Source: Kribbella pratensis (lineage in GTDB: Bacteria; Actinomycetota; Actinomycetes; Propionibacteriales; Kribbellaceae). From it: 64,000 bases of DNA. Location of the stretch: the NCBI RefSeq assembly GCF_004365355.1, contig NZ_SODP01000003.1, forward strand, positions 868,001-932,000. Direction: 5' to 3'. Positions 24,391-32,167 of this stretch are shown here, in pieces. Numbering within the stretch: position 1 is the first letter of the stretch; each line of letters starts with the position of its first letter. Under the pieces are notes generated by a model. The model saw only the letters and a list, made by a program, of their open reading frames with translations, was not told where the DNA came from and made no database searches. The position numbers and the translations under genes were made by a program.

Positions 24391-25177
24391 AGTCCTCCCG
24401 ATCCTGGCCCATGTCCTCGCGATCATCGCGGTCGCTCCGCTGCTGTGGATCCTGATCAGTGCGTTGAAGCCGGCCGAGGACGTGTTCAACTTCGGTTGGC
24501 CCTCGACGTGGACGTTGGACAACCTGCAGTACGTGCTGCTGAAGATCCCGATGCCGCGGTTCATGCTGAACTCCGCGATCGTGTCGGTGACGGTCACCGT
24601 GATCGCGCTGTTCTTCCACAGCATGGCGGCGTACGCGCTGGCCCGGCTGCGATTCCCGGGGCGCGGGATCATCTTCTCCGGGATCATGTCGACGCTGCTG
24701 GTGTCGCTGCCGGTGATACTAGTTCCCTTGTTTCTAGTGGCAAAGCAACTAGGTCTGCTCGACAGCTACGCCGGGTTGATCGTGCCGAGCATCTTCCACG
24801 CGTTCGGCATCTTCCTGCTCCGGCAGTACTACCTGAACATCCCGCGTGAGCTCGAGGAAGCGGCCGATCTGGACGGCTGCGGCTACTGGCGGCGGTACTG
24901 GAGCGTCATCCTGCCGCTCAGCCGGCCGGTGCTGGCGTCGCTGTCGGTGCTGTTCTTCCTGGCCAACTGGAACGCGTTCCTCTGGCCGCTCACCATCACC
25001 CGGAACCCGGATCTTCGCGTCATCCAACTCGGCGTCTCCGGCATGCAGGGGCAGTACGCCTCGGCCTGGAACCTCATTCTCGCGGCCGCTGTGATCGCGG
25101 CCATTCCCACGGTCGTGGTGTTCGTCGCGGGCCAGCGCCGCCTGGTCGACGCGATGAAGACGACCGGCCTCAAGTGA
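24377..25177 (+). CDS. Sugar ABC transporter permease (MalG-like)
   Basis: A 266-residue permease with six helices and the EAA loop ELEEAADLDGCGYWRRYWSV (about 155-174). The likely start is TTG at 24377, placed just after a GAGGAGGAC ribosome site; there is no ATG or GTG before the first helix. Ends MKTTGLK, the typical C-terminus of MalG-type permeases (VxGxTxGxVKG-like). Partner of the preceding permease. Confidence 0.9.
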   Translation: MTRIRVLPILAHVLAIIAVAPLLWILISALKPAEDVFNFGWPSTWTLDNLQYVLLKIPMPRFMLNSAIVSVTVTVIALFFHSMAAYALARLRFPGRGIIFSGIMSTLLVSLPVILVPLFLVAKQLGLLDSYAGLIVPSIFHAFGIFLLRQYYLNIPRELEEAADLDGCGYWRRYWSVILPLSRPVLASLSVLFFLANWNAFLWPLTITRNPDLRVIQLGVSGMQGQYASAWNLILAAAVIAAIPTVVVFVAGQRRLVDAMKTTGLK

Positions 25178-25187
25178 AGGAACCACT

Positions 25188-27287
25188 ATGAAACGTGGGG
25201 CACTGCTTGCCGTCCTGCCGCTGGTCTTCGGAACGGCGACCCTCCTGACCCAGTCCACCGCCTCAACCGGCCATACCAAACCGTATGGTACGGCGGCTTC
25301 GATCGAGCATACCAAACCGTATGGTATGGCGGGATCGGGATCGGGATCGGGATCCGTCGGCACCGCGCAGGTGGAGTCGAAGGGCGCGCCTAGCAAGAGC
25401 GACGGTGACCTCTGGCCGTCCTGCTGGGCGGATAACGACAAGCTGTACGCCGCCAACGGTGACGGCAAAGGGTTCAGTACCGACGGGGACTTCGCCGACA
25501 TCGCGGTCAGCGAGATCAACGGCACACCGGGAAACTTGTCTGGGGCAACGATCTCCAAGGGCGATCAGGTCGGTTCGGTCTGGAGCGGCGCCGGGTACAA
25601 CCGCAAGCCGACCGGGATGGTATGCGTCGGGGACACGTTGTACCTGGCGGTCCAGGACCTCGCCCTGGACTTCAACGACGTACCGGCTGCAACGATCCTG
25701 AAGTCGACGGACCACGGGAAGACGTGGACCTGGGACAAGGCGAAGCCGATGTTCTCGGACCATGTCTTCACGACGATCTGGTTCGCGGACTTCGGCAAGG
25801 GCGGTGCGCTGGCGCCGGACGGCTACGTGTACGCGTACGGGCTGGACGGGAACTGGCGGGACTCGTTCGACGACACGGTTGCCGATCCGCAGAGCGTGTT
25901 CCTGGCACGGGTCCCCAAGAACAAGGTGCAGGACCGCGGCGCGTGGAAGTTCTACACCGGCACTGGGTGGTCGTCGAAGATCGCCGATCGTAAGCCGGTG
26001 CTGACCGACACGCGACGGTTGTACGCGCAGACGTACGGCACGAATGCGTCCAACCTGAGCGTGATCAGCCAGGGCGGCGTCACGTACCTCGCGAAGCAGA
26101 AGCGGTACGTATACACGTCCTGGACGGAGTACACCTTCGAGTTCTACGAGTCGCCGACGCCGTGGGGACCGTGGAAACACTTCATGAGCAAGGACTTCGG
26201 CGGGTACCCGTGGTCGACGTCGAAGTACGGCGGGTACGGCGTGACGATCCCGTCGAAGTTCGTCCAGCCGGACGGCAACACGATGTACATCCAGGCGAAC
26301 GTCTGCCCGTGCGGAGGCGGCGGGATCGGTACGTCGGTCTACAACTTCAACCTGCGCAAGCTGGTGCTCACGCCGTCGGTCGAGACGCCGGCCTCGAACC
26401 TCCCCGGGTCCGACAACCTCGCGGTGCCGACGACCGGCGCGGTTGCGATCTCCAAGTCAACGAACTCCGGCAGTCTCGCACTGATGAACGACAGTGCGAA
26501 GATGGGCACCGAGTCGGACTTCGACGACGAGGTCAAGGGTGCGACGTGGTGGGGGTATGAGTGGCCGGCCCCGCACAAGGTCAACACCGTCGAGTTCACG
26601 TCGGGCGCGGTGTCGGCGGAGGGCGGGTATTTCACCGGCCGGCCGCGCGTGCAGGTCAAGCAGAACGGTGCATGGGTGGAGGTCGGCTCGCAGACCGTCT
26701 CACCCGCGTACCCGGGTGATGCCTCGGCCGGGGCGAACGCGACGTACACGATCACGTTCCCGGTGCAGGAGACCGATGGGGTGCGGGTGATCGGGTTGTC
26801 AGGCGGGACCCGCTCCTACACGACTGTGTCCGAGCTCGTGGTCCGGTACGTCTCGCAGCTGGCAGATGGTGGCTTCGAGGGCACCGGTGGCGGAAAGCCT
26901 GCTTGGCTGTTCGAAGGTACTGCGGCCAACGGCGTCGACCGCGGTCTCGGCTTCGCGCATTCCGGCGCCAACAACGGCTGGATCCGCTGTACCTGCACGG
27001 GTTTCAGCGACCTGTACCAGACGGTCCCGGTCACACCGGGTACGACGTACACGTTCGGCTCGTGGATCAACGCCTCCGCCAACCTCCCAACAGACCAAGG
27101 CCGCTTCGGGGTGCGCGCCGGTACGACAGACCTGGCCAGCACCACGTTCGGCTCCGGCACCGGCTATGTCCACCACGAGGTGACGGTGAAGGTCCCGGCC
27201 GACGTACACGAGCTAACCGTCTACGCCGGCTTCAACGGCCCCAACCTCGACACCTGGCTCCAGGTCGACGACTTCACCGTCAGCTGA
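25188..27287 (+). CDS. Secreted DUF4185-type protein with C-terminal carbohydrate-binding-like domains
   Basis: A 699-residue exported protein. Signal peptide at residues 1-26 (MKRGALLAVLPLVFGTATLL), then a low-complexity linker with two HTKPYG copies and GSGSGSGS. Residues 75-395 resemble DUF4185, a five-bladed propeller-like module of putative sugar-acting enzymes, with DLWPSCWADNDKLYAANGDG at its start. Residues about 410-560 look like a discoidin-type module and 565-699 like a CBM4/9-type beta sandwich (DGGFEGTGGGKPAWLFEG). It follows the permease by 10 bp with its own ribosome site and is probably induced with the transporter, acting outside the cell on the sugar polymer being imported. 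Confidence 0.8.
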   Translation: MKRGALLAVLPLVFGTATLLTQSTASTGHTKPYGTAASIEHTKPYGMAGSGSGSGSVGTAQVESKGAPSKSDGDLWPSCWADNDKLYAANGDGKGFSTDGDFADIAVSEINGTPGNLSGATISKGDQVGSVWSGAGYNRKPTGMVCVGDTLYLAVQDLALDFNDVPAATILKSTDHGKTWTWDKAKPMFSDHVFTTIWFADFGKGGALAPDGYVYAYGLDGNWRDSFDDTVADPQSVFLARVPKNKVQDRGAWKFYTGTGWSSKIADRKPVLTDTRRLYAQTYGTNASNLSVISQGGVTYLAKQKRYVYTSWTEYTFEFYESPTPWGPWKHFMSKDFGGYPWSTSKYGGYGVTIPSKFVQPDGNTMYIQANVCPCGGGGIGTSVYNFNLRKLVLTPSVETPASNLPGSDNLAVPTTGAVAISKSTNSGSLALMNDSAKMGTESDFDDEVKGATWWGYEWPAPHKVNTVEFTSGAVSAEGGYFTGRPRVQVKQNGAWVEVGSQTVSPAYPGDASAGANATYTITFPVQETDGVRVIGLSGGTRSYTTVSELVVRYVSQLADGGFEGTGGGKPAWLFEGTAANGVDRGLGFAHSGANNGWIRCTCTGFSDLYQTVPVTPGTTYTFGSWINASANLPTDQGRFGVRAGTTDLASTTFGSGTGYVHHEVTVKVPADVHELTVYAGFNGPNLDTWLQVDDFTVS
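25271..25324. repeat. Two copies of an 18-bp quasi-palindrome inside a coding sequence
   Basis: CCATACCAAACCGTATGG at 25271-25288 and GCATACCAAACCGTATGG at 25307-25324, same orientation, 36 bases apart and in frame, each encoding HTKPYG in the linker after the signal peptide. A third copy in reverse orientation is at 49995. A (GGATCG)n run follows at about 25329-25352. Confidence 0.85.
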
Positions 27288-27293
27288 ACAGGT

Positions 27294-27392
27294 GGACGCC
27301 CCTCACTGACCAACCACGCCCCACGCGGGGCCTGCGGTCGCAGCCCCGCCTGCGGAGCTCCTCGCGTCGAGGTTGGTCAGTGCAGGGCGCCC
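27294..27392. terminator. Large inverted repeat between convergent genes
   Basis: 22-base arms (27294-27315 and 27371-27392) match at 19 of 22 positions, including a perfect CACTGACCAACC/GGTTGGTCAGTG. The 55-base spacer holds a further GCCCC-ACGC-GGGGC hairpin. It begins 6 bases after the DUF4185 stop and ends just before the convergent MDMPI gene stop, so a bidirectional terminator is the simplest reading. Confidence 0.6.
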
Positions 27393-27395
27393 GGT

Positions 27396-28061
27396 TCACG
27401 GCCAGGGGAGGAGATCGGGCGCGGGGCCGGTGACCGGGCCGGGGGTGGGCCGGCCGGCGTACCAGGCGGTTAGGTCGGTGAGGGCACCGGTCAGCGTCAC
27501 CTCTTCGCCGGTGCCGGTCTCCCAGGTGGTGTCGTCGGCTTGGAGGATCAGGTGGATGCCGTCGGGTGTGCGCGGACGGAGGAAGTCCAGCAGGTGCAGA
27601 CAGAACGAGGAGGACCAGCTCGCGGGAGTGACGCCCAGGTTGAGGTCCGAGGTGTGGATGGTCAGTTCTCGCCAGGTGGCTTGCAGGCCGGCGGACAGGT
27701 TGCTGTTGCGGTGGAGGATGGGAAGGGGCCAGTCGGTGGGGCTGACCTTGTCCCAGGAGGCGAGCAGCGTGGTGACGGCCTGGGTGAGGTGGGCGCGGAG
27801 GTCGGCCGCGGAACGGTCGGCGCCGGATTCGATGGCGGCGTCGCGAGCGGGCCGGCCACCGTCGTACATCTCGATCACGCGGCCTTCGAGCGCCTCGTCG
27901 ACCTGACGGGTCATCGCCTCGGAGAAGTTCGCGATGTGCGTGACGACATGGCCGCGGGACCAACCGGGCAGGTTCGAATCGCCGCGGGCGCTCGCGTCGT
28001 CCAGGTCCGCGACGAGCGCGAGCAACTGGTCGGCGATGGCGCCTACTTCGTTCAGGGCCAC
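27396..28061 (-). CDS. Maleylpyruvate isomerase-family (mycothiol-dependent) protein
   Basis: A 221-residue DinB-fold protein of the mycothiol-dependent maleylpyruvate isomerase family, which use mycothiol as cofactor. Family marks: NLPGWSRGHVVTHIANFSEA near residue 30, where GWSRGHVVTHI supplies a metal-binding His, and WRELTIHTSDLNLG near residue 135. The C-terminal part is the MDMPI C-domain. GTG at 28061 is chosen over the ATG at 28079 because AAGGAG lies at ideal distance before it. It overlaps the end of the PdxH-like gene by 10 bases. The reaction may not be maleylpyruvate isomerisation; no gentisate genes are nearby. Confidence 0.85.
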   Translation of the reverse strand: MALNEVGAIADQLLALVADLDDASARGDSNLPGWSRGHVVTHIANFSEAMTRQVDEALEGRVIEMYDGGRPARDAAIESGADRSAADLRAHLTQAVTTLLASWDKVSPTDWPLPILHRNSNLSAGLQATWRELTIHTSDLNLGVTPASWSSSFCLHLLDFLRPRTPDGIHLILQADDTTWETGTGEEVTLTGALTDLTAWYAGRPTPGPVTGPAPDLLPWP

Positions 28062-28702
28062 AGCAGCTCCTTCGTCCATTGGTCCTCGAGCCGGTACCGC
28101 AAGCGCGTGTGCCGGCGATCCGGATCGGCCTGCCAGAATTCGACCTCTTCGGCGCGCAACGTGTACAGCGTCCAGTTCGGCGCGATCAGCCCAGGCTCGG
28201 CGGCGATCCGCTCCGCCTGCTCCTTCACCGCGACGTCGATGTCCGCAGGATCCGCGAGTACGGCGCTCTGCCGCCCGACCAACGCCTCCGCCCGCGCCGC
28301 CTCGGGCCGCATCAGGAAGTCCCGTGCCGAATCCTCCGCCGAAGCGGCCTCGACGGTCCCGAGCACGCGGACCTGCCGGCCCAGCGGGATCCAGTAGAAC
28401 GTGAGAGCGGCGTACGGCGAGGTGGCGAGCTCGTCGCCCTTCCGGCTGGTCGACGTCGACGCGAACTGCCAACCGTCGTCAGTCACGTCTTTGAGGATCA
28501 GGACCCGCCCGTTCGGCCGGCCGTCGGCGCGGACCGTGGACAGGGTCATCGCGCACGGCTCGGGCACCTGCTCGTCGATCGCGCTCAGCAGCCACTCGAC
28601 GAACAGCGGATGCGGCGTCTCGGGAGCAAGTGCGGGATCCCAGGCCGGTGGGGTCCCGGTCAGCGTCGGTACGGCGCGCAGCCGGGTGCGGAGGTCGGTC
28701 AC
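28052..28702 (-). CDS. Pyridoxamine 5'-phosphate oxidase family protein (PdxH-like)
   Basis: A 216-residue FMN-dependent oxidase-like protein. VRADGRPNGRVLILKDVTDD near residue 57 is the FMN-binding strand region, STSTSRKGDELATSPYAALTFY near 82-103 follows PdxH closely, and the C-terminus has EEVEFWQADPDRRHTRLRYR, like the PdxH dimer signature. Real PdxH oxidises pyridoxamine/pyridoxine phosphate to PLP with O2; close paralogues may bind other cofactors, so pdxH is probable but not certain. It forms an operon with the downstream MDMPI protein. Confidence 0.82.
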   Translation of the reverse strand: MTDLRTRLRAVPTLTGTPPAWDPALAPETPHPLFVEWLLSAIDEQVPEPCAMTLSTVRADGRPNGRVLILKDVTDDGWQFASTSTSRKGDELATSPYAALTFYWIPLGRQVRVLGTVEAASAEDSARDFLMRPEAARAEALVGRQSAVLADPADIDVAVKEQAERIAAEPGLIAPNWTLYTLRAEEVEFWQADPDRRHTRLRYRLEDQWTKELLWP

Positions 28703-28765
28703 GCTTCGAGACCCTAGGCGACGTATTCACATGGCAGCAACCAGATTTCCCATTAGGATTGCTGG

Positions 28766-29422
28766 ATGAGCACGCTGGCCTTCGCCCTCGCCGCGACCAT
28801 CAAGCACGACGGCCGTGGCGGCGTCGCGGATCTGCTGGCCACCCCCGCGGAGGCAGCCGCGTGGCTGGCCGATAACCAGCACCTGGTCACGGAGGTGCTC
28901 GGGCGACCGCCGGCCGGTCCCGAATCGGCGGGGGGCGCGATTTCCGGAACAAAACTCGCAACTGGCGTCGAATTCCTTCCGGAAACCCGGAGAGTCGGCA
29001 AGGACGAGGCCCTGTGGCGGGAGTTGGTGGAGGTCCGGCGGGCGGTGCGAGCGTTGTTCGCGCGGGCGGTGGCGCCCGGTGCGCCGAGCAAGGCGGATGC
29101 GGACCGGTTGATGGATGCGGACGTGGCAGTGCGGGCGGTGAACCGCGCGGCCGAGCGCTTGGGGGCGAGGGAGCTCGAGTGGCCGGCGGGTGGTGAGCCG
29201 GTATTGCGGTGGGCGGGCCGGACCGACGACCTCATCGCCGCGGTCGGGCGCTCGACGATCGAGTTTCTGACCGGACCGGATCGGGGGCGGCTGCGGGCGT
29301 GTCCAGCGGCTCGGTGTGTGAAGTACTTCCTGCAGGACGATCCGCGGCAGACGTGGTGCTCGGCGTCCTGCGGTAACCGCGAGCGGGTGAACCGTCACTA
29401 CCGCAAACGGCACGCCGGATAG
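28766..29422 (+). CDS. CGNR zinc-finger transcriptional regulator
   Basis: A 218-residue protein of the ABATE/CGNR family. The C-terminal zinc finger is RLRACPAARCVKYFLQDDPR (about residues 172-191) followed by WCSASCGNRERVNRHYRKR, carrying the C-x4-C...C-x3-CGNR pattern; the N-terminal ~160 residues are the putative stress-induced ligand domain. DNA-binding regulator function is assumed for the family. It is divergent from the PdxH-like gene with 63 bp between and is followed 10 bp later by the VOC gene. A second CGNR gene is at 58610. Confidence 0.86.
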   Translation: MSTLAFALAATIKHDGRGGVADLLATPAEAAAWLADNQHLVTEVLGRPPAGPESAGGAISGTKLATGVEFLPETRRVGKDEALWRELVEVRRAVRALFARAVAPGAPSKADADRLMDADVAVRAVNRAAERLGARELEWPAGGEPVLRWAGRTDDLIAAVGRSTIEFLTGPDRGRLRACPAARCVKYFLQDDPRQTWCSASCGNRERVNRHYRKRHAG

Positions 29423-29432
29423 CCTGTCGGTC

Positions 29433-30119
29433 ATGACCATCGCGCGTTTCAAAGACTTGTGTGTCGACGTCACGTCGCCGAGCGAGATGGCCGCGTTCTG
29501 GGGCCGGGTGATCGGCCTGACCGCGCCCGCCGACAACCCGAACGTGCTCGTCGGCGACGCCCCGGAGAAGACGATCTGGATGTGCAAGGTCCCGGAGACG
29601 AAGACGGTCAAGAACCGGGTCCACCTCGACCTCATCACCGGTGCGATCGAGGATCTCGAGCGCGAGGGTGCGAAGGTACTGACGCCGGCCACCGAAGAAC
29701 AGCAGTGGACAGTGATGACGGACCCCGAGGGCGGCGAGTTCTGCGGGTTCGTCCGCGGCACGGTCCCGGCGTACCGGCTGATGGAGTTGATCGTCGACTC
29801 GGCCGAGCCGGAGAAGCAGGCGCGTTGGTGGGCGGACGTGGTCGGCGGCGACTTCATGAGCCGGCCGGGTACGCCGTACTGCTGGCTCGAGAACGTGCCC
29901 GGCCTGCCGTTCCGGTACTGGGTCTTCGTGCCGGTGCCCGAGCCCAAGACGGTGAAGAACCGGGTGCACTGGGATGTCACCGCGCCCGCGCTGCAGCCGG
30001 TGCTCGACGCGGGTGCGACACTGCTGCGGCCCAAGGACGACGAGATCGGCTGGAACGTCTGCGCCGACCCCGAGGGCAACGAGTTCTGCGTGTTCCTGCC
30101 GCCGGAGGAGTCTTCATGA
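29433..30119 (+). CDS. Two-domain VOC (glyoxalase-like) protein
   Basis: A 228-residue protein of two tandem vicinal-oxygen-chelate domains (about 1-110 and 111-228), each with a KTVKNRVHxD strand (KTVKNRVHLDLITG and KTVKNRVHWDVTAP) that supplies one metal ligand, and PEGGEFCGF/PEGNEFCVF at the ends. Members bind small molecules or carry out glyoxalase or dioxygenase reactions; the role is unknown. The stop overlaps the start of a 13-codon frame (ATGA), which in turn overlaps dapE. Confidence 0.86.
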   Translation: MTIARFKDLCVDVTSPSEMAAFWGRVIGLTAPADNPNVLVGDAPEKTIWMCKVPETKTVKNRVHLDLITGAIEDLEREGAKVLTPATEEQQWTVMTDPEGGEFCGFVRGTVPAYRLMELIVDSAEPEKQARWWADVVGGDFMSRPGTPYCWLENVPGLPFRYWVFVPVPEPKTVKNRVHWDVTAPALQPVLDAGATLLRPKDDEIGWNVCADPEGNEFCVFLPPEESS

Positions 30120-30157
30120 CAGTACTGATGCCGCGACTCCGTTGGGAGGCCCCATGA
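30116..30157 (+). CDS. Putative 13-residue bridging peptide MT-x-LMPRLR (first copy)
   Basis: A 13-codon frame reading MTVLMPRLRWEAP. Its ATG overlaps the VOC stop by four bases (ATGA) and its stop overlaps the dapE ATG in the same way. The dapE ribosome site GGGAGG lies within it. A second frame with the same N-terminus (MTPLMPRLRR) and the same two-sided overlaps occurs at 34554. Translation is not proven; it could be a coupling device rather than a functional peptide. Confidence 0.45.
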   Translation: MTVLMPRLRWEAP

Positions 30158-31221
30158 CCAAGCTCGACCTGACCGTGTCCGGTCCAGACCTGACCGAGGC
30201 GCTGGTGAACATTTCGTCGGTCAGCGGGACCGAGGAGAAGCTCGCGGACAAGGTCGAGAAGGCCTTGTCGGCGTACGGGCATCTGAAGGTGTTCCGGCAC
30301 GGCAACACCGTGGTCGCGCGGACCGACCTCGGGCGCGACGAGCGGGTCGTGATCGCCGGTCATCTCGACACCGTCCCGCTCAACGACAACCTCCCGGCGC
30401 GCCGCGCCGACGGGCTGATCCACGGTCTCGGCGCCTGCGACATGAAGGGCGGCGTCGCGGTCGCGCTCCGGCTCGCGGCGGGCCTCGACGAGCCGGTCCG
30501 GGACGTCACCTATGTCTTCTACGATTGCGAGGAGATCGAGGCCGAGCGCAACGGTCTCTTCAAGCTGACCCGCTCCAACCCCGAGCTGCTCGAGGGCGTG
30601 TTCGCGGTCGTGATGGAGCCGTCGAACGCCGTCGTCGAGGCCGGCTGCCAGGGCACTATGCGGATCGAGGTCACCACCCACGGCGAGCGTGCGCACTCGG
30701 CCCGTTCGTGGATGGGGTCGAACGCGATCCACGCCGCGGGCGACGTGCTCGCGCGGCTTGCGGCGTACGAACCGCGGCGAGTGCCGATCGACGGGCTGGT
30801 GTACCGCGAGGGGCTGAACGCGGTCGCGATCACCGGCGGCGTCGCGGGGAACGTCGTACCGGATCTGTGCACGGTGGCGATCAACTACCGCTTCGCGCCC
30901 AGCCGGTCCGAGGCAGAGGCCGAGGCGCACCTGCGCGAGGTGTTCGAGGGGTACGACGTCGTGGTGACGGACTCGGCTCCGGGCGGGCTGCCGGGGCTGG
31001 AGCGGCCGGCCGCGGCGGCGTTCCTGCAGGTGGTCGGGGGTGAGCCGCAGCCGAAGTTCGGGTGGACGGACGTGGCGCGGTTCACGCTGCTCGGCGTACC
31101 GGCGGTGAACTACGGGCCCGGCGATCCGCTGTACGCGCACAAGCAGGACGAATTCGTGCCCGAGGCCGAGATCGAGCTGTGTGAACAGCGGTTGAGGAGT
31201 TGGTTGACGGGCCGCGCCTGA
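30154..31221 (+). CDS. dapE: Succinyl-diaminopimelate desuccinylase
   Basis: Hydrolyses N-succinyl-LL-diaminopimelate to LL-diaminopimelate and succinate in lysine and cell-wall synthesis, with two zinc ions. 355 residues, M20 family. Metal and catalytic residues: His70 and Asp72 in VIAGHLDTVPLND, Asp96 in GACDMKGG, and the EEIE pair near 128-131. The central lid domain (about 175-285) contains GERAHSARSWMGSNAIH. ATG at 30154 overlaps the preceding mini-frame; GGGAGG is four bases upstream. It belongs to the same pathway as dapD at 12056. Confidence 0.93.
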   Translation: MTKLDLTVSGPDLTEALVNISSVSGTEEKLADKVEKALSAYGHLKVFRHGNTVVARTDLGRDERVVIAGHLDTVPLNDNLPARRADGLIHGLGACDMKGGVAVALRLAAGLDEPVRDVTYVFYDCEEIEAERNGLFKLTRSNPELLEGVFAVVMEPSNAVVEAGCQGTMRIEVTTHGERAHSARSWMGSNAIHAAGDVLARLAAYEPRRVPIDGLVYREGLNAVAITGGVAGNVVPDLCTVAINYRFAPSRSEAEAEAHLREVFEGYDVVVTDSAPGGLPGLERPAAAAFLQVVGGEPQPKFGWTDVARFTLLGVPAVNYGPGDPLYAHKQDEFVPEAEIELCEQRLRSWLTGRA

Positions 31222-31258
31222 GCCGCCCGCGTTACCGGTCAGGCCATAATCTGGACGT

Positions 31259-32116
31259 ATGTCAGAACCATCGATCCACCCCGACAGACCGGTCGGCCCG
31301 GTCGGCCAGCAGCAGCGCGGGCCGATCATGATGCGGCGCAAGCAGGTGCAGCACTCCACGTCCGAGCAGCGGCTGCTGGACAGCCGCGGACCGTCGGACT
31401 GGGTGCACACCGACCCGTGGCGGGTGCTGCGGATCCAGTCGGAGTTCATCGAGGGGTTCGGCATGCTGGCCGAGCTCGGCGCCGCGATCAGCGTCTTCGG
31501 CTCGGCGCGGACCAAGCCTGACGACCCGATGTACGCCGCGGCCGAGGAGTTCGGGCGGAAGCTGGTCGCGGCCGGGTACGCCGTCATTACCGGCGGCGGA
31601 CCGGGGGTGATGGAGGCCGCGAACAAGGGGGCGTCCGAGGCCGGCGGTGTCTCGGTCGGGCTCGGCATCGAGCTGCCTTTCGAGAACGGCCTGAACGAGT
31701 GGGTCGACATCGGGATGAACTTCCGGTACTTCTTCACCCGCAAGACGATGTTCGTGAAGTATGCGCAGGGGTTCGTGGTGATGCCGGGCGGGTTCGGCAC
31801 GCTGGATGAGCTGTTCGAGGCGCTCACGCTGGCGCAGACGCGGAAGGTCACGTCGTTCCCGGTCGTGCTGTTCGGTACGGCGTACTGGGGCGGGCTGGTC
31901 GACTGGCTGCGGAACACGAGCCTCGAGGACGGGAAGATCTCGGCCGCCGATCTGGACATGTTCGTGGTCACCGACGACGTCGACGAGGCGATCAGCTACA
32001 TCATGAAGGCGGGCGAGCTGGCCGACGCCGCGGCCGAGGAAGCCGCCGAGGTGGCCGCACGGGAGGTCGAGAGCTCGTCCGAGAAGGCGCGCCGGCTGGG
32101 GTCCGACGGGAGCTGA
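31259..32116 (+). CDS. TIGR00730/LOG-family Rossmann-fold protein
   Basis: A 285-residue lysine decarboxylase-like/LOG protein. The family motif PGGFGTLDELFE is at about residues 179-190 and GGGPGVMEAANKGA at about 115-128. LOG enzymes release cytokinin base from its riboside monophosphate, or more generally cleave nucleoside 5'-monophosphates. The N-terminal ~45 and C-terminal ~35 residues (Ala/Glu-rich) are extensions. In M. tuberculosis the equivalent (Rv1205) likewise follows dapE, supporting orthology. Confidence 0.9.
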   Translation: MSEPSIHPDRPVGPVGQQQRGPIMMRRKQVQHSTSEQRLLDSRGPSDWVHTDPWRVLRIQSEFIEGFGMLAELGAAISVFGSARTKPDDPMYAAAEEFGRKLVAAGYAVITGGGPGVMEAANKGASEAGGVSVGLGIELPFENGLNEWVDIGMNFRYFFTRKTMFVKYAQGFVVMPGGFGTLDELFEALTLAQTRKVTSFPVVLFGTAYWGGLVDWLRNTSLEDGKISAADLDMFVVTDDVDEAISYIMKAGELADAAAEEAAEVAAREVESSSEKARRLGSDGS

Positions 32117-32167
32117 AATCCCGGGTGATGGTTCGGTTGACTCGGACGGCATGGCACGATCGGACCC